64,000 nucleotides of DNA, taken from NCBI GenBank assembly GCA_029582155.1, contig CM055909.1, forward strand, positions 19,874,798 to 19,938,797, given 5' to 3'. Shown in pieces: positions 11,496-23,752 of this stretch. The stretch comes from Panopea generosa. Lineage: Eukaryota; Mollusca; Bivalvia; Adapedonta; Hiatellidae. How positions within the stretch are numbered: the first letter of the stretch is position 1; every line of letters starts with the position of its first letter. Below the pieces are notes generated by a model, which made no database searches, was not told where the DNA came from, and saw only the letters and a program-made list of their open reading frames with translations. The translations under genes and the position numbers were made by a program.

Positions 11496-12489
11496 TGTTG
11501 ATATGAGTGTTCTTTTTTTATTGATATGATAGGAAAAATCCAAGTAAATATCAGTATGTATTTTTTAAAAAAAATTATTCATATTTTCAAAACTAGCTTT
11601 GTTAAATTTTTAATACTTCAGGTTGCAATACTTGGAGATTAATATCTTGAATAATATGGTAATGTTATTATAAATCTATAGAATGGTTCAATGCATGAAA
11701 ATGAGTAAAAGTTGATTTCAACATTGATATAAAATAGGCAACAATAAAGTCTAGAACAGCCAACCAGGAAGTGAAACCAGTGCAACCTGTAGATACCTGT
11801 ACTCAAGGCACTATATATATATATATATATATATATCCACTTTTAGTTTGATATCCATGCAAATTTAATCAATATAAACACATGATTGTGATTTTATTAT
11901 TTGTTCTTGTTTTATCTATACAATGACTTAAAAAATATTACGTAAAATACGATATACTGGCAGTATTGTACATACTGTAAATTTAGAGAATAGTTATTGC
12001 TTAAATACGGATACATGCAATGATCCGTCTATGATACATGTAAAACCCTTTTTGTGTGGGGTTTTGATATTATTTCTACAAAATTAAAACAATGTTAAAT
12101 AAGTACCTCAAAAAACTATTCAAATAGAAGCAGTTCAAGTATCTTGGGTGTGATATCAAACAATTACTACAAAGGTCGTACATAGAAATGCCTGTGTGCC
12201 ACAGAGACGTACATGTGTAAAGCCAAGTCACTGTTTGCCGTGCTCCTATATACTCACTCAGATATTAGCTTCTAAACTTGAAACATTGTTGTTGTTTTTT
12301 CAAGAAGTGTGTCCATTTACAACAAAAAAAACTTACAAAAAGCTACCTACATACATAATGCGAAAATACTGGGTCTGGAAAAAGCGAACAAATAATTTTT
12401 AACAGCAAAAATAGGTACGGAAGTCAAGAACTTTTTTGTATACTACGCTTTTAAAGGCTCTAGAGACAAGCAAAATGCTGCACTAGGGA
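11496..12489. other. Non-coding AT-rich stretch with (TA) microsatellite
   Basis: A short (TA)n tract lies at about 11812-11836. Otherwise I see no gene or repeat that I can name. Confidence 0.6.
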
Positions 12490-12608
12490 AATGGGTGTAC
12501 TTAGGTACTAGTTAACCTTCCAGCATCCCGGAAAGAGTGGTTAGGTTAAACTTCTGTTAAATTATCTCTCGATGACATAAAATGACGCTAAATTTTCAAT
12601 CAATCACT
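12490..12608 (+). mobile_element. 3' fragment of the (ATCA)n-tailed SINE family
   Basis: GGTACTAGTTAACCTTCCAG, AAAGAGTGGTTAGGTTAAAC and ATGACGCTAAATTTTCAATC match the 3' half of the SINE at 20324-20619 (TGGTTAATCCCAGGAAACAG ... ATGACGCCAAATATTCAATC). The tRNA-like head is absent, which indicates 5' truncation or decay. Confidence 0.65.
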
Positions 12609-13229
12609 TAGTTCGTTGATAAAACAGAAGCCAGGGTACACATACATTTATATAAATAATATTTTTTTAGTAAATCAAGGCATGTTGAGCAATGTGATAT
12701 TTTCAATGGTCATCATAAACGGGCACACTGTAAAATGTGCTATTAAAATAAATGCACCTTTTGCAGCAGTTGAATGAGACTAACAATCTAGCACTTTAAC
12801 ATTACATACACAAGTTACAAGGGCATGAGTATGGCTAATTGTTTTCTTTGAATCTTTATAAACAAAAATGGAATTAAAGTGGAGCCCCACCCCTAACTGA
12901 AGTGTGAAATCCACTCATACAATTGGCAGTTGTTTCACAAATGAAAAAACTAGTTTTTGAAAGGCTGCTTTTCTAAGCACAGTGCATAGAAAAAAGTAGA
13001 ACTTACAATTTAATACAACATATGGAGACTATGATATTGCAGTTGTCCAAAATAGTGGATATAGAAAATGTTGTACACTATACCATGTGTCTGGCATGAT
13101 ACTCCAGTGTGGCTCAGAATACTGTCTCATGTCTATATATATTACACTTGCATTCATTTTACAATTTGGGCTGTTTCTTTATATATTTATGTAAAATAAT
13201 AACATACCTATATACATATGGTTTCTGTT
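12609..13229. other. Non-coding stretch
   Basis: No supported gene or repeat. A short segment near 13080 (TACCATGTGTCTGGCATGATACTCCAGTGTGG) resembles a piece of the Ala-tRNA SINE body seen at 19230 and 47085 and may be a small fragment of it. Confidence 0.5.
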
Positions 13230-13234
13230 GTTGA

Positions 13235-13315
13235 GTACATCTTTATAGTGTAATGTAGCACACTTTTCTATATGAAAAGGACTCCAGGTTCAAGTCCTGG
13301 TGGAGACCTCAGCAC
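13235..13315 (+). mobile_element. tRNA-like repeat fragment (pair of 30531-30622)
   Basis: This segment shares TATAGTGTAA, TAGCACACTTTTCT and CTCCAGGTTCAAGTCCTG with the reverse complement of 30531-30622. The GGTTCAAGTCC piece is an intact RNA polymerase III B-box, so both are probably heads of one tRNA-derived SINE family. Folding into a proper tRNA is not evident. Confidence 0.6.
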
Positions 13316-13812
13316 TTTTAACCATTGTACAAAACCAACACTTAATTCTGTCAGCCAGAACTATTACATGAATGATATTATTGTATAATACATACTTCAC
13401 AGACATTGAACTAGCCTTATGTTTTTCATCAGCTGTCATGAAAACTCCAAATTGTTCTGATTCCTGACATAAACATACCCCAACTTACTGATCAAAACAT
13501 TTTTACAAGCTTTGTTTCATAAATTGAAAACAGATTTACAATGCATAGTAAGAAGCCTCCAATAGATGTCCTTAGTTGGAATTGAACCAACATCTTCCAT
13601 CTTAAAGATGGATGTACTTCATTGTACTATAAGGATGCATCTTGAATCTATATTACAGCACTGTACACTAAGTATAAATATAATCCTGTTTTCACTGGCT
13701 GCTATAATAACATCATTTGTTGAGAAACTTGTTTGAAAATAATTAAAGAACAATAACACTGCCAAAAGTCAATGGAACTAAACACAACCCGAAAGTGGTT
13801 GCAAAACTGGTA
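13316..13812. other. Non-coding stretch
   Basis: I see no gene, repeat or regulatory element that I can support here. Confidence 0.6.
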
Positions 13813-13988
13813 AAGTCAAACCTGTCTTAAGCAGCCAGTCAAGGGAAGGAGCAAAAGTGGCCTTTTAAGACAGGTTTTTGCTTAATACAGGTTAATTTAC
13901 TCTAACAACATAGAAATGGGAAATACAAAGTATGATTGCTTAAGACAGGTGGTCGCATAATAGGTGACTGCTTACATAGGTTTGACTG
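13813..13988 (+). mobile_element. TIR MITE, copy 2 (CAGTCAAACCTGTC ends)
   Basis: Inverted ends AGTCAAACCTGTCTTAAGCA and TGCTTACATAGGTTTGACT are flanked by TA on each side (13811-13812 and 13989-13990). The interior matches the minus-strand copy at 549-703. It has no coding capacity. Confidence 0.8.
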
Positions 13989-14820
13989 TATATAAAAAAG
14001 CCAGTTTCCATTCAAATTGATTTGGGTATAAATTTCCCATAGGACTCCATTGTAACACTATTGTCAACAACACTGTGAAAAATCCAAATCTGCAATATGT
14101 GTTTAGGCTCAAATTCTTGACTGGTTCAATGTCTGCAATTATAAACAAAAAAATATATATATGTTGACCAGGTTGGGTTTTTTAAATTCAAATGTTTTGC
14201 AGGAATGTCCATTTCCAGAGAAGTAATATGGCAATTCATCACCATTACCATTCGACCAATCAGATCTAAAATGACACAGAATTGTCTAGAAATCTGGTAT
14301 CAGCATCAAATTTTCAGTGGTGATTTCTATAATATTGACCATTTAACACATCAGTAGAATAAATAAATCACTGCAATGTAAAGTTCTGAAAATAGAAGAA
14401 AAAGGGAACTATACTTAGCAAAAAAAGAAACTTTACTCTCCATGAATTGGTTATTTTCAAATTCCTGTTTGAAACACTGCACTGATATTTGTATGACTGT
14501 GTCAGTTAATCATTTTACAAAAAAATCATAGGCATGACATTTGGTAACAAACTGACTCAAGGAAAGAAAAACAATATTTATGTGTCTGCTGTTATAGGAG
14601 ATGAAAAAAAGAGAGGCACACAGAGTCATGTCTAATATCCTACAAAGTCAGCAGCCGATACTTGTGACAAACTGACGACAGACGGCGACAGTCAGGCACA
14701 CAAAGGAGTGTCAATAGTGAATAAAGAATACTGTATAGCAGCTTTAACTGAATGCCAAGCCAACATAACTCATCTGTCAAAGAGGCTTCTTAACTGACTG
14801 AAGTCGACCACTTTCAGTGA
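13989..14820. other. Non-coding stretch
   Basis: No supported gene. The end (14590-14820) is somewhat less AT-rich but holds no clear exon. Confidence 0.55.
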
Positions 14821-14849
14821 AGACATGTTCATGGGAATCACCAAAAAGC

Positions 14850-14940
14850 GTCGTACTTACCTTCAGGGTAGCTTTGCACGTGATATTTGCCACAGTCTCA
14901 ACTTAGAGTTTTCAAACTTACATTCTGTCTGTGCTGGCAA
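14850..14940 (-). other. Weak minus-strand exon-like segment
   Basis: On the minus strand the sequence runs CACGTGCAAAGCTACCCTGA then AG|GTAAGTACG, a near-consensus splice donor, with AG acceptor-like sites upstream near 14935. At least one frame is open (ANITCKATLK before the donor), but it is too short to identify. It sits just downstream, in minus-strand terms, of the array that also carries donor-like sites. Confidence 0.22.
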
Positions 14941-14962
14941 CTTGAGCAAAATGAAAAAATAC

Positions 14963-15525
14963 TCACCTGGTATTGCAACATCAATATTACTCACCTGGTA
15001 TTGTTACATCAATATTACTCACTTGGTATTGTAACATCAATATCACTCACCTGGTATTGTAACATCAATATCACTCACCCTGGTATTGTAACATCAATAT
15101 CACTCACCTGGTATTGTAACATCAATATCACTCACCTGGTATTGCAACATCAATATCACTCACCCGGTATTGCAACATCAATATCACTCACCCGGTATTG
15201 CAACATCAATATCACTCACCTGGTATTGCAACATCAATATCACTCACCAGGTATTGCAACATCAATATCACTCACCTGGTATTGTAACATCAATATCACT
15301 CACCAGGTATTGTAACATCAATATCACTCACCTGGTATTGCAACATCAATATCACTCACCTGGTATTGCAACATCAATATCACTCAGCTGGTATTGTAAC
15401 AACAATATCACTCACCTGGTATTGCAACATCATTATCACTCACCTGGTACTGTAACATCAATATCACTCACCTGGTACTGTAACATCAATATCACTCACC
15501 TGGTATTGCAACATCAATATTACAG
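14963..15525. repeat. 28-bp tandem array carrying splice-donor consensus
   Basis: About twenty copies of a 28-bp unit, TCACCTGGTATTGTAACATC plus AATATCAC. On the minus strand each unit reads ATACCAG|GTGAGTGA, a strong 5' splice-site consensus. Some copies carry CACCAGG or CACCCGG and lose it. The plus-strand frames (HQYHSPGIATSISLTWYCNI) are repeat by-products. Confidence 0.95.
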
Positions 15526-17915
15526 TGTTATTCTGGCTGCTGTGGAACAACCTGTGCACGAAATTCATTTGTGTGTTCAGGCAAGCTTCCATTTAACTCG
15601 AACATGGATTTTGTTCTGGGCAAAATCAAATATTTTGCAATGACCACTAATTAGACTTTTGGAAAAAACTGCAATAACAGCTTTACACCTTGGAGAGGAG
15701 AGTTTGACAAAGACACTCTTTAACAGCAGCACAAATAAAATAGCATAAACAGACCATGCAATGTTTCATACCCAAAAGACACTACTTACCCCGAGAAATG
15801 CCAAGGCATGTAAGTTGAGCGCAGATTTACGTATCAACGAGGGTTGAGCCAACTCCAACATGGAGAAAATATACAGGACAGAAATGACTATCACAAGAGA
15901 CGACAATCAACGTGACAGTACAAACATGCAAGATTTATGAGACAAGTAACAAATTTCAATAAATTCGATGAAATTCATCAAATTGAAACCTACAAAAGGG
16001 CATGTTAGACACCTAAAAACACCAAAATAAACATTCGCACCATAATTCAGAAACACTTATTATCATTATAAACCCTATTTAAAGGTTTAAGTACATGCTG
16101 CAGTCCAGACATGCAGGTAATAATATCTTACAGAAATTTCCCTATTTACCTGAAAAATCAGGTGGCTGGGGTATGAAATAATAGTCAACAAGTACCTGGA
16201 AATAAACAATTTCTGTATTTAAAATGGCATGGCCAGAGCATGTCTGAGTTGTTTTACACATCTTCCTTTGGAAATTGATGATTGAGTGTTCCAGTGACAG
16301 GTGGTCAAAATGGATACATAAAGAATTGTGACATAAATGAGAGACATCTATTACACCAGGTTAACTTGGCAAATATTGCCTTGTAGTACACATAAACATA
16401 AGTCTATGAGCATGGACTCCCCCAATATAACCATATAGATATTTAACATACTGTCTGCCATACATACTAGCAACATAGGACAAGCTATGTCTTTTTTCTT
16501 GGTTACAAATTCAGTTGAATCCCAAAACATTAATCCTAAATTGTTACTGACATTTGGAGCTATTTTGATAAACAATATCATTAAATATTTATCAAAAAAT
16601 TGAAAATCAGCATCATCAGCCAATTTGGGAGGTCTGAATACAGACATAATCACAACAATTTAAAAAAAAGTTCCAATCATGGTTATTTACCTGCTTTTCT
16701 GGAAGAAATCAGCATTACTGTTGAGTTAAAGCCAGCAGTGGTCACTTCAACATATAAATCCAGATCCACTGCATCCGAACTATATTTTTAATACTACAGT
16801 GTCGTCGGTGTTAACGAATCACTTTTCATTTATTACTAATAAAATCAATCTTCAAATTGTTACTTAAGTTTTGTTTACAGTTCATTTAAAGACAAATTAT
16901 CTATCTAGCATTCTGTGAAGTTTCCATTTTAAATTCCATCTTACAATGTCTACAGAGTTTGTTTATTGACAGCTTTTTCAGGTGATAACAGGTCACTTCC
17001 GCACATATTTCATGATGAGTGTCCGATTAAAAAGCACTGTTCAATATTTAACTATCAGCTTTACAGTAATTATCACCTAATAGTTAACAAATTGGCGTTT
17101 TCCTTCTTTTTTTTAATTTAAAAAGTTAGTAAAAAGATAATAAAATTCAGCCTTAAAAACTATCGATCATTGCCCATTGAATGTTTAGGTTGCAGGTTCT
17201 ATACTCATATGAAATGGTACAACCTTGCATTACATTAACAGTAAATATACTAAAAAAGGAACTTTATTCACCCTTTCACAGTAATATATGTACATTATGA
17301 TTAACATCATACACATGCAATGGAAAATTACTTAATTAACTGTGCATGTTTGGCAACTCAACTCTCTGCATCGTATTTTTTTTTTTCTGGCAGACACCAC
17401 AATGTGTAATAATATAAATTATTCAACTATAAATGATACAATTACAAGACAGCAGGCCAAAATACAAAGTTGGACACAGGATTTAAACCCGACTTACAAA
17501 ATATTTTACTACCAGTGTCAAGACTAGTGTTCTCTTGCCATCACTTTAGGAACATGGCCTACTACTAGTACTAGTAAACCAGTCACAATTGTAACCATGG
17601 TAACTTTAGTTCCCGTTTTGCATCTGTCACTACTTGAACTTTACTTTTGATTTTTTTTAATCAGGTAACCATATTAAACCTGTATCTTTGTCTTGAATAT
17701 TGGTGTATTCGCGGTCTACAATCAACAGACACAGCACCAGTAAACAATGAAACAACTTAGAAGAAACGACGAACTTCTTTATCACAATGTATAATGTTAA
17801 GCAAATGGCGGAGAGATAGTCAAGGGAGGTAATCCTTCCCAGCCAATCCTAATACACTATATCATATAGTAGCGCTGATGGTCTCACTTTGAATGCAATT
17901 TGACTATACTATTCT
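15526..17915. other. 2.4 kb of unique non-coding sequence
   Basis: No open frame stands out and no repeat family is recognised. The minus-strand sequence entering the 28-bp array (15600-15526) could be the tail of an exon, since it has GTGCACAG and ends in a donor. No reading frame supports that. Confidence 0.55.
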
Positions 17916-17924
17916 TCACATAGA

Positions 17925-18480
17925 CTGTTTACGTAGCATGAATTGAGGTTCCATGATTTGATAACGCATACTGCAGGCTGTTATAAGCAAATGTCTCTTT
18001 AAAAAACGTGGCAAAATCTGTGTAGCGTTTATTGACTTTAAAACAGCGTTTGATACTGTTCGCCGAAGTAAACTCTGGTCAGTATAACAATCTGTTGGTG
18101 TTAAAGGTAAACTTTTAAGATCAATAAAGAGTATGTACTCTTGTGTTAAGGCGTGTATGCGTAGTAACAAACAGTAAACACACAAACTGGAGTGTAAAAC
18201 TGGATTGAAACAAGGCTGATGTTTGGCCTCCCCCATATTATTTTCGTTCTTCATCAACGAATTTTCCAAGTTGATAGAGGACAGCAACCTTCGAAGAATA
18301 CAGTTACATCCAGATACAACAGAACTATTCTTACTTTTATTTACATATGACGTTGGTTTAATATCGGACACGATTATTGGCCTTCAACGGCAGCTGAATA
18401 TTTCAAGTTATTATTGTGATAGTAGTCACCTTGTTGTAAACAATAATACTAATATTGTTTTGTTTTAGAAGTTGGTGTCA
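17925..18480 (+). mobile_element. LINE reverse-transcriptase fragment
   Basis: Plus-strand frames give KKRGKICVAFIDFKTAFDTV, then KLWSV and GKLLRSIKSMYSCVKACM, then GLKQG followed by CLASPILFSFFINEFSKLIE and LLLFTYDVGLISDTIIGLQ. These are consecutive reverse-transcriptase blocks of a mollusc LINE lineage. The catalytic FADDV box reads FTYDV. Several in-frame stops are present (for example after KLWSV, and within GLKQG-CLASP). The fragment ends near VNNNTNIVLF, just before where the 24637-25570 fragment of the same lineage would begin. Endonuclease and 3' end are missing. Confidence 0.9.
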
Positions 18481-19039
18481 TCTCTGTTTGATTGTTTTTC
18501 TATCTTGCTTAAAGTACTAAATCATTATATTTTTTTACGTGTTATTGAAAGTAAAAATTAAGTTTTTGAATTTAGCTGACAATAATTACCTGACTTATAA
18601 GTAATATGTCAATTTCAACGCACAATTTATTGTGCACTTGCACATATCCTATACGCTTTGTTGTAACTTATTTGTCTCTTTATCTAGTGCATACTATTGT
18701 ACATTCCCAGTGTTATGTTCCCTTCTAAAATTAGAAACAATTGTTATTTAGCTTCTGGAATGTTGTCATTGTGTTACAAGTGGTATGCCAAATTCAACGT
18801 ATATAGTTTATATCAGTGAAATTATCGAGGGTATCTTTGACACGCTCTCATTTTCGGTTCTAAAAGTTGATACCATCATTGTTTTATTTATAGATTTTAA
18901 TTTTGTTGAAATTATTGATTCTTTTCCCCCAAGTGTTATTAATAAGTACAAAGTAGATTTGTTTTTTAAATTTTGATGATACTTAGTTTCTGTCTTGGGG
19001 TTTCTGTCTTGGGGTAACATGCTTATTTCAACTTACGTT
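18481..19039. other. Non-coding AT-rich stretch
   Basis: I see no gene. The sequence could be decayed LINE downstream of the fragment ending at 18480, but no motif survives to show it. Confidence 0.5.
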
Positions 19040-19052
19040 CTACTTCAAATTT

Positions 19053-19366
19053 GGACCGAGGCGTGGTCTAGTGGTAGAACGTCCGCCTCGCATGCAGAAG
19101 GTCGTGGGTTCGATCTCCGGCCGAGTCATAACAAAGACTTTAAAAATGGTATTAGAAGCTTCCTCGCTTGACGCTCAGCATTTAGAGGAGAGTTCTAGGT
19201 CTGGTCGGTCCGTTATCAGTATAATGTGACTGGGTGGAGTATCATACCATGTGTCTGCGGCATAATACTCCAGTGTGATAGCGCTGAGAATACTGTCTCA
19301 AATTGACACCGTCGCGATATGACTGAAAAATTGTTGAAAGCGACGCTAAACACCATACAACAACAA
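19053..19366 (+). mobile_element. Ala-tRNA-derived SINE, copy 1
   Basis: The head GCGTGGTCTAGTGGTAGAAC ... GGTCGTGGGTTCGATCTCCG is a tRNA-Ala-like sequence with anticodon loop CTCGCAT (CGC), containing both Pol III boxes. The body (GAAGCTTCCTCGCTTGACGC, ATACCATGTGTCTGCGGCAT) ends in GCGACGCTAAACACCATACA and a CAA-rich tail. The target duplication CTACTTCAAATTT (19040-19052) versus CTACTTCCAATTT (19367-19379) has one mismatch. A near-identical copy lies at 46891-47204. Not a functional tRNA gene. Confidence 0.93.
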
Positions 19367-19788
19367 CTACTTCCAATTTCCTTTTTTTTTAAATCAACCA
19401 AATAGTATTTAATAGTATATAAGTCTTCTTATGGTTGTTGAGGAGCACAAGAAGGACTGATCTTCTATATATGTTATTTAATTTCTCCCTTTTTATGTAT
19501 TATCAAATTTTCTCTTCCGTACAAGTAGTCGTGTAGGAATGTATACCGCTGTCTGAAACAGCGCGACAACTCTGAAGGACGCTTCCTCAAATAACTAGGC
19601 AGATGTTAAAAGGGGGTTGTGCTTGACGAAGTACCTTGTTACTGAATCAAAATGTAAATATTTTATTTATAATTCAATTCATTTTCCATTTCATTCATTC
19701 ATCTTTCATTTATATATATATATATCTTTTTTATAAATAAAGTTATACGTGTTAATCAGTAACACTGCCATATCGTCGCTCTGATGGT

Positions 19789-19994
19789 TCAAACTTATTT
19801 ATTTTACTTCGATTGTGAAACAAGTTCTTACAACTTAAACAAATCACACTCGAAGTCTTCCTGGGTAGAACCAGTACAAAGCATATGCGGAAAAAATGTC
19901 TTGCTCAAGGACACAGCACATAGCCATGGTGGAGGATCGAACTCACGACCCTCCAATCATGGGTTCGGTGCTTTACCACTAGACCACGCACTCC
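19789..19994 (-). mobile_element. tRNA-derived SINE, second family, copy 1
   Basis: On the minus strand the head reads GAGTGCGTGGTCTAGTGGTA ... GGTCGTGAGTTCGATCCTCC with intact A and B boxes. Then come GTCCTTGAGCAAGACA, the block GTACTGGTTCTACCCAGGAA and TTTAAGTTGTAAGAAC. It aligns along its length with 29406-29607. No clear target duplication was found here. Confidence 0.88.
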
Positions 19995-20098
19995 ACTATG
20001 TAATCATCTCAACACTTAGGTTATGCTACAATGGCATGCAGTGAACGACTGACCTGTTAGCGTGGTCAGACTGGCTTACTTATTCGGGGCACTGTAAG

Positions 20099-20130
20099 GG
20101 AGCTTGAAATAGTATATTATTTCAAGCTCC
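20099..20130. other. Perfect 13-bp hairpin
   Basis: GGAGCTTGAAATA and its exact reverse complement TATTTCAAGCTCC are separated by a 6-base loop (GTATAT). It lies between two SINEs near the 3' side of a fossil retroelement. It may belong to that element or be a remnant of a small foldback element. Confidence 0.6.
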
Positions 20131-20323
20131 TTCCGTGTCCCTCATATGTAAGTATTGTAGTAAGAAAACTGTTATCTTCTATTTTGTTGTCTGTATTGTA
20201 GATATTCAGGGTTAACTGCCTACATCTACCCAATACTCATCAGACATTCAGGTATCTGAATATTTAATATTATAAGCAATGTGTGACGACATCCAATCCA
20301 TCTAAATATTTTCGTTAATACTA

Positions 20324-20619
20324 GCCGGGCTCGATTAGCTTAGTCGGCCACGCGTCCGACTATCAATCCAGGGGTCATGAGCCCGAATCCCCCGCCCGGC
20401 AACAGCCCCCGCAACTACCGACACACGACACTGTGCCTCACCATCACTCGTCCCTCACCACCGATCCAAGTGGGAAAGCCATCAGTCACCCGCGGAGACG
20501 GGGTGTGCCCGAGCACTGGTTAATCCCAGGAAACAGTGGCCAGGTCAACCGATCGTCTGTCAGCCCTCAACGGCACAAAAATGACGCCAAATATTCAATC
20601 AATCAATCAATCAATCAAG
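20324..20619 (+). mobile_element. tRNA-derived SINE with (ATCA)n tail
   Basis: The head GGCTCGATTAGCTTAGTCGG ... GGGTCATGAGCCCGAATCCC resembles a tRNA. The body ends CGGCACAAAAATGACGCCAA then ATATTCAATC(AATC)n. A perfect 11-bp target duplication CGTTAATACTA flanks it (20313-20323 and 20620-20630). Older copies lie at 44095-44362 and 12490-12608, and a tail piece at 36664-36700. The clean duplication suggests a fairly recent insertion, beside or into a fossil retroelement. Confidence 0.9.
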
Positions 20620-20630
20620 CGTTAATACTA

Positions 20631-21860
20631 AATCGTGGCAAATCTTTAAGTGTTAACAATTCGTGGGAAATCTTCTCCAACGACGATTGATTGTCATTTG
20701 TCCCTCGGCGTGCAGCCTGAGCTAATGTATTAGCGAAACCTGTTGGCGAGCAAAGTTGGCCGATGTTGGCATAATAATTTATCATGCGGTCTGACGCCCA
20801 GCCAATATGCTGGTTTATTTCACTATCTTGTAATCCAAGCATCCTCAATGTAATAGATAAACCCCTTTGCCCGATGTGAGCGCTTTCCCCGTTAAAACTA
20901 CTTATTGCCGTCAGATGTGACTTTAACCTGTTGGACATCAGACTTGTTGAGATCGGCTTGTCTATGATTCGGCGCGTGACCGAGTCTCTCGTTCTAAATA
21001 AAAAAACAGTGTCTAGGTCGACCCTTATTGTTGACGCAAAACTAACGTATGCCTTTAAATGCGAAACAGGGCATATGTCCTCATCCGAAGATTTAAAAAT
21101 AACAAAGTTCTTAGGATTGTCTAAAGAAAACGTTTTTTTCCTGCGGTCGCGCGTATAAACATACCTTGATCTTGTGCATACGGAAAATTTTGTTCAATGT
21201 TAATAAACCCAAGTCGTTAGCTCTGTCTCCTGAATGACATATGATGGCAAAATATACTCTGTCTCTGAGCAGTAGTATTTTAGTTGTGTCATCTTTTTCC
21301 ACCGAAATTAAGTAAGACAAGTGCCGACAAAGCGCCCCTAATTTATCGAACATTAAAGGAAAAACTTGCTTCCTAACAACACCATTGGATGCCTGCTCTA
21401 TAGTTAGGACTTTAATATGGCTTTTTAAAATGGCCGAAAAAGCCGATTTAGCTGCCATGGTAACAATACAGGCGCAGTCCGACTTGCCGTGTGACCCACG
21501 AAACTGACACTGTTCCTCATGTAATTGAGTTCGTCTATTTGCCGCTTTAAATACGAGAAATTTTCTTATAACCGGTGTGGCATTCGATATTGTTTTACAA
21601 GGATGTAAACACTCTATTTCCAGTTTAGATTTTTGTTTCGAATATTTTGAAGATGCTACAATATCATCTAATTGTTGAATTCGGGAGTCAAATCCCTGTA
21701 GCATATCATTGTCAAATTGTGCGATAACGAAATCGCTCCTATCATATTTCTTGCCACAGTATAAGCAAAAGATGATGCCGTTGCGAGAGTTATGTTTAAA
21801 CTTGCACTGCCGACAGGTCATAGATGAATGGTGTGTATCAGACGAATCTTCACGCTGCAA
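20631..21860 (-). mobile_element. Fossil part: tyrosine recombinase of the YR retroelement
   Basis: The N-terminal portion has paired cysteines (CRQCKFKH ... FCLYCGKKYD), like a zinc ribbon. It is followed by RDRVYFAIICHSGDRANDLG, the first arginine block. Near 20900-20750 lie HIGQRGLSITLRMLGL and HIGWASDRMINYYANIGQL, the HxxR and tyrosine-bearing C-terminal blocks of a phage-integrase-like recombinase. The family is clear; the exact clade is not. Confidence 0.8.
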
Positions 21861-22621
21861 AACAATAATATGTAGGTGCCAGATGTATGTCTTAACGCGA
21901 TGGACAACAGCGCGATTTTATGATTACTATAATGTGTTATTATGGATGTACCCGATCTATTTAACCGTGACCAAAATGTGCATCTTATTAAATGCTATTA
22001 GTTTGTAAGGGCTGCCACTTGGAACAAGCACACTTACTTATCCCATCCCCGCCCGATTGTGTACTATTATTATAATAAATTATATTGTATCACTTAATGA
22101 CCACAGGTGGTCTTTTCGCCTAAACGTCTTGCTATTTAGTGATGGATGTCGTAAAACATTCTCAGTATGTTGATGTTTAATCTTCAATGTTTAATCTACA
22201 ATGGACTAATATATATTATTTATAGACGTCGTAACCGCGCCAAGAGTAACTAGCGGTGTGACTTGATAATCGGTTCTTTATTACCAGCAGGCATTCGTTA
22301 TCAAATGCCAGTTAGCGCCAAACTATTGTCTTCAAAGGTTAGCAGATACCGTTAAATCTCTGCGGGAAGTATCTGAACCATATGCTAGTGTTTGAGTATT
22401 TATTATTTGTAATGATATAACAACAAGTATTACTGACAACATTTTTCAAATAAAACATCAAATGCACTAATAGTAATGGTAAGTAGTTCCAAACACTAAG
22501 AACATTGTATTGCGAAAGAGATATAATTTCAAATGTGACCCATACTATGCATGTCTAGCTAAATATGAAATATCTATGTTTGATACCCAGTGGTTGCCTT
22601 TTCCTTCTCTCTGTCTTCAAA

Positions 22622-22656
22622 TTATTGTTATTATTATTATTATTATTATTATTTAA
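22622..22656. repeat. (ATT)n microsatellite
   Basis: About ten TTA/ATT triplets in a row lie within the non-coding interior of the fossil retroelement region. Confidence 0.9.
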
Positions 22657-23023
22657 TTTTACTTATTTTTTATTAATTCATTTTTTTACAGTATAGGTTA
22701 TGTTGTGTAATTGCATTTAAAAACGTAGGCCGTGATCGTATTTGGAAACTTAGACTACGGCATAGAACGAAATATCTGATATGAACAGATATTTAAATCA
22801 TTAATCCTTTTGTCATGTTTTCATTAATATATAATCATTATCGAAGACTGGCAACCCTGTTTACCAGACGCGAAATGGAAAACATCAGTTATCATATTTT
22901 ATAAAATGGGAATGGCATAAACATATCAGCACAGAATAATCCCACATCTTCACAATATTTTGAAGCAATGTTTTCGCAGCATATCTATTACATTTTCTTC
23001 ATAAAGGGCTTCACCCGCCCCAT

Positions 23024-23686
23024 TTAGATGCACTGTGTCCCTAAATATCTCCGTATAATATTGTCATTGTTCATAAACAACCATTTGTTCACTAGGCAAC
23101 GTTGTTTGAAGTAGGCATTTATCATGTCTGCTCTGGCGTTAATATACGAATTCTTTGTAACAGTGATTGAAGAAACAATGATCTGCACATTGTTGCCAGA
23201 CCGGGCACTATCTGTCTGAATATTACGGAAAGAAGATTCTACGCAGTCTATTTCCCCAATTGTATGGTTTAATTGGTCGAACTCACTATTATACAGGTAC
23301 TCATTACCTAGGTTGTTTACGCCCGCGTGGAATATAATTATCATTGGACAGTATGCACGTGCGAGACGTTCCACGTGCTCGCGTAACTTGGAAATGCATG
23401 CTCCTCCAACGGAAAATAAATGTACCATTGGGTTTAAATATGTTGGTTGAAGCATGAGGAACTTTATCACTGAGTTCCCCACAAAAACGAGATGGCGAGC
23501 ACTTGTAATTGACGGGTATGTGATTAACATACTTTTTCCCCATGCGAAATTGTTTTGCTTTTGCCGCCCAAGACGTAAAACCCATAAATTATCAGATAAG
23601 CCTATCTGATCTGGAATGAAACCTCTCTTCGACGGTACTTGGATAACTCCTGTTTCATTTTTATGACCCAATACAAAAGCGTCCAC
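23024..23686 (-). mobile_element. Fossil part: SGNH-hydrolase-like domain of the YR retroelement
   Basis: About 220 codons carry SGNH-type blocks: HLVFVGNSVIKFL (block I), SVGGACISKL (block II) and IIIFHAGVNNLGN (block III). SGNH esterase-like domains are known from Ngaro-type retroelements. Its role there is not established; an esterase function is inference from family. Confidence 0.7.
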
Positions 23687-23752
23687 GATATAGGGAGATA
23701 TTTCTAGGAGCCAATATGAGGTTACGCAACTAAGTGGAATGACTACTGAAGC

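Noticed and set aside
11125-11543. His/Thr-rich minus-strand frames
   Set aside because: They are translations of the (TG)n microsatellite.
20433-20690. 85-codon plus-strand frame rich in His, Ser and Pro
   Set aside because: It is the body and (ATCA)n tail of a SINE read in one frame.
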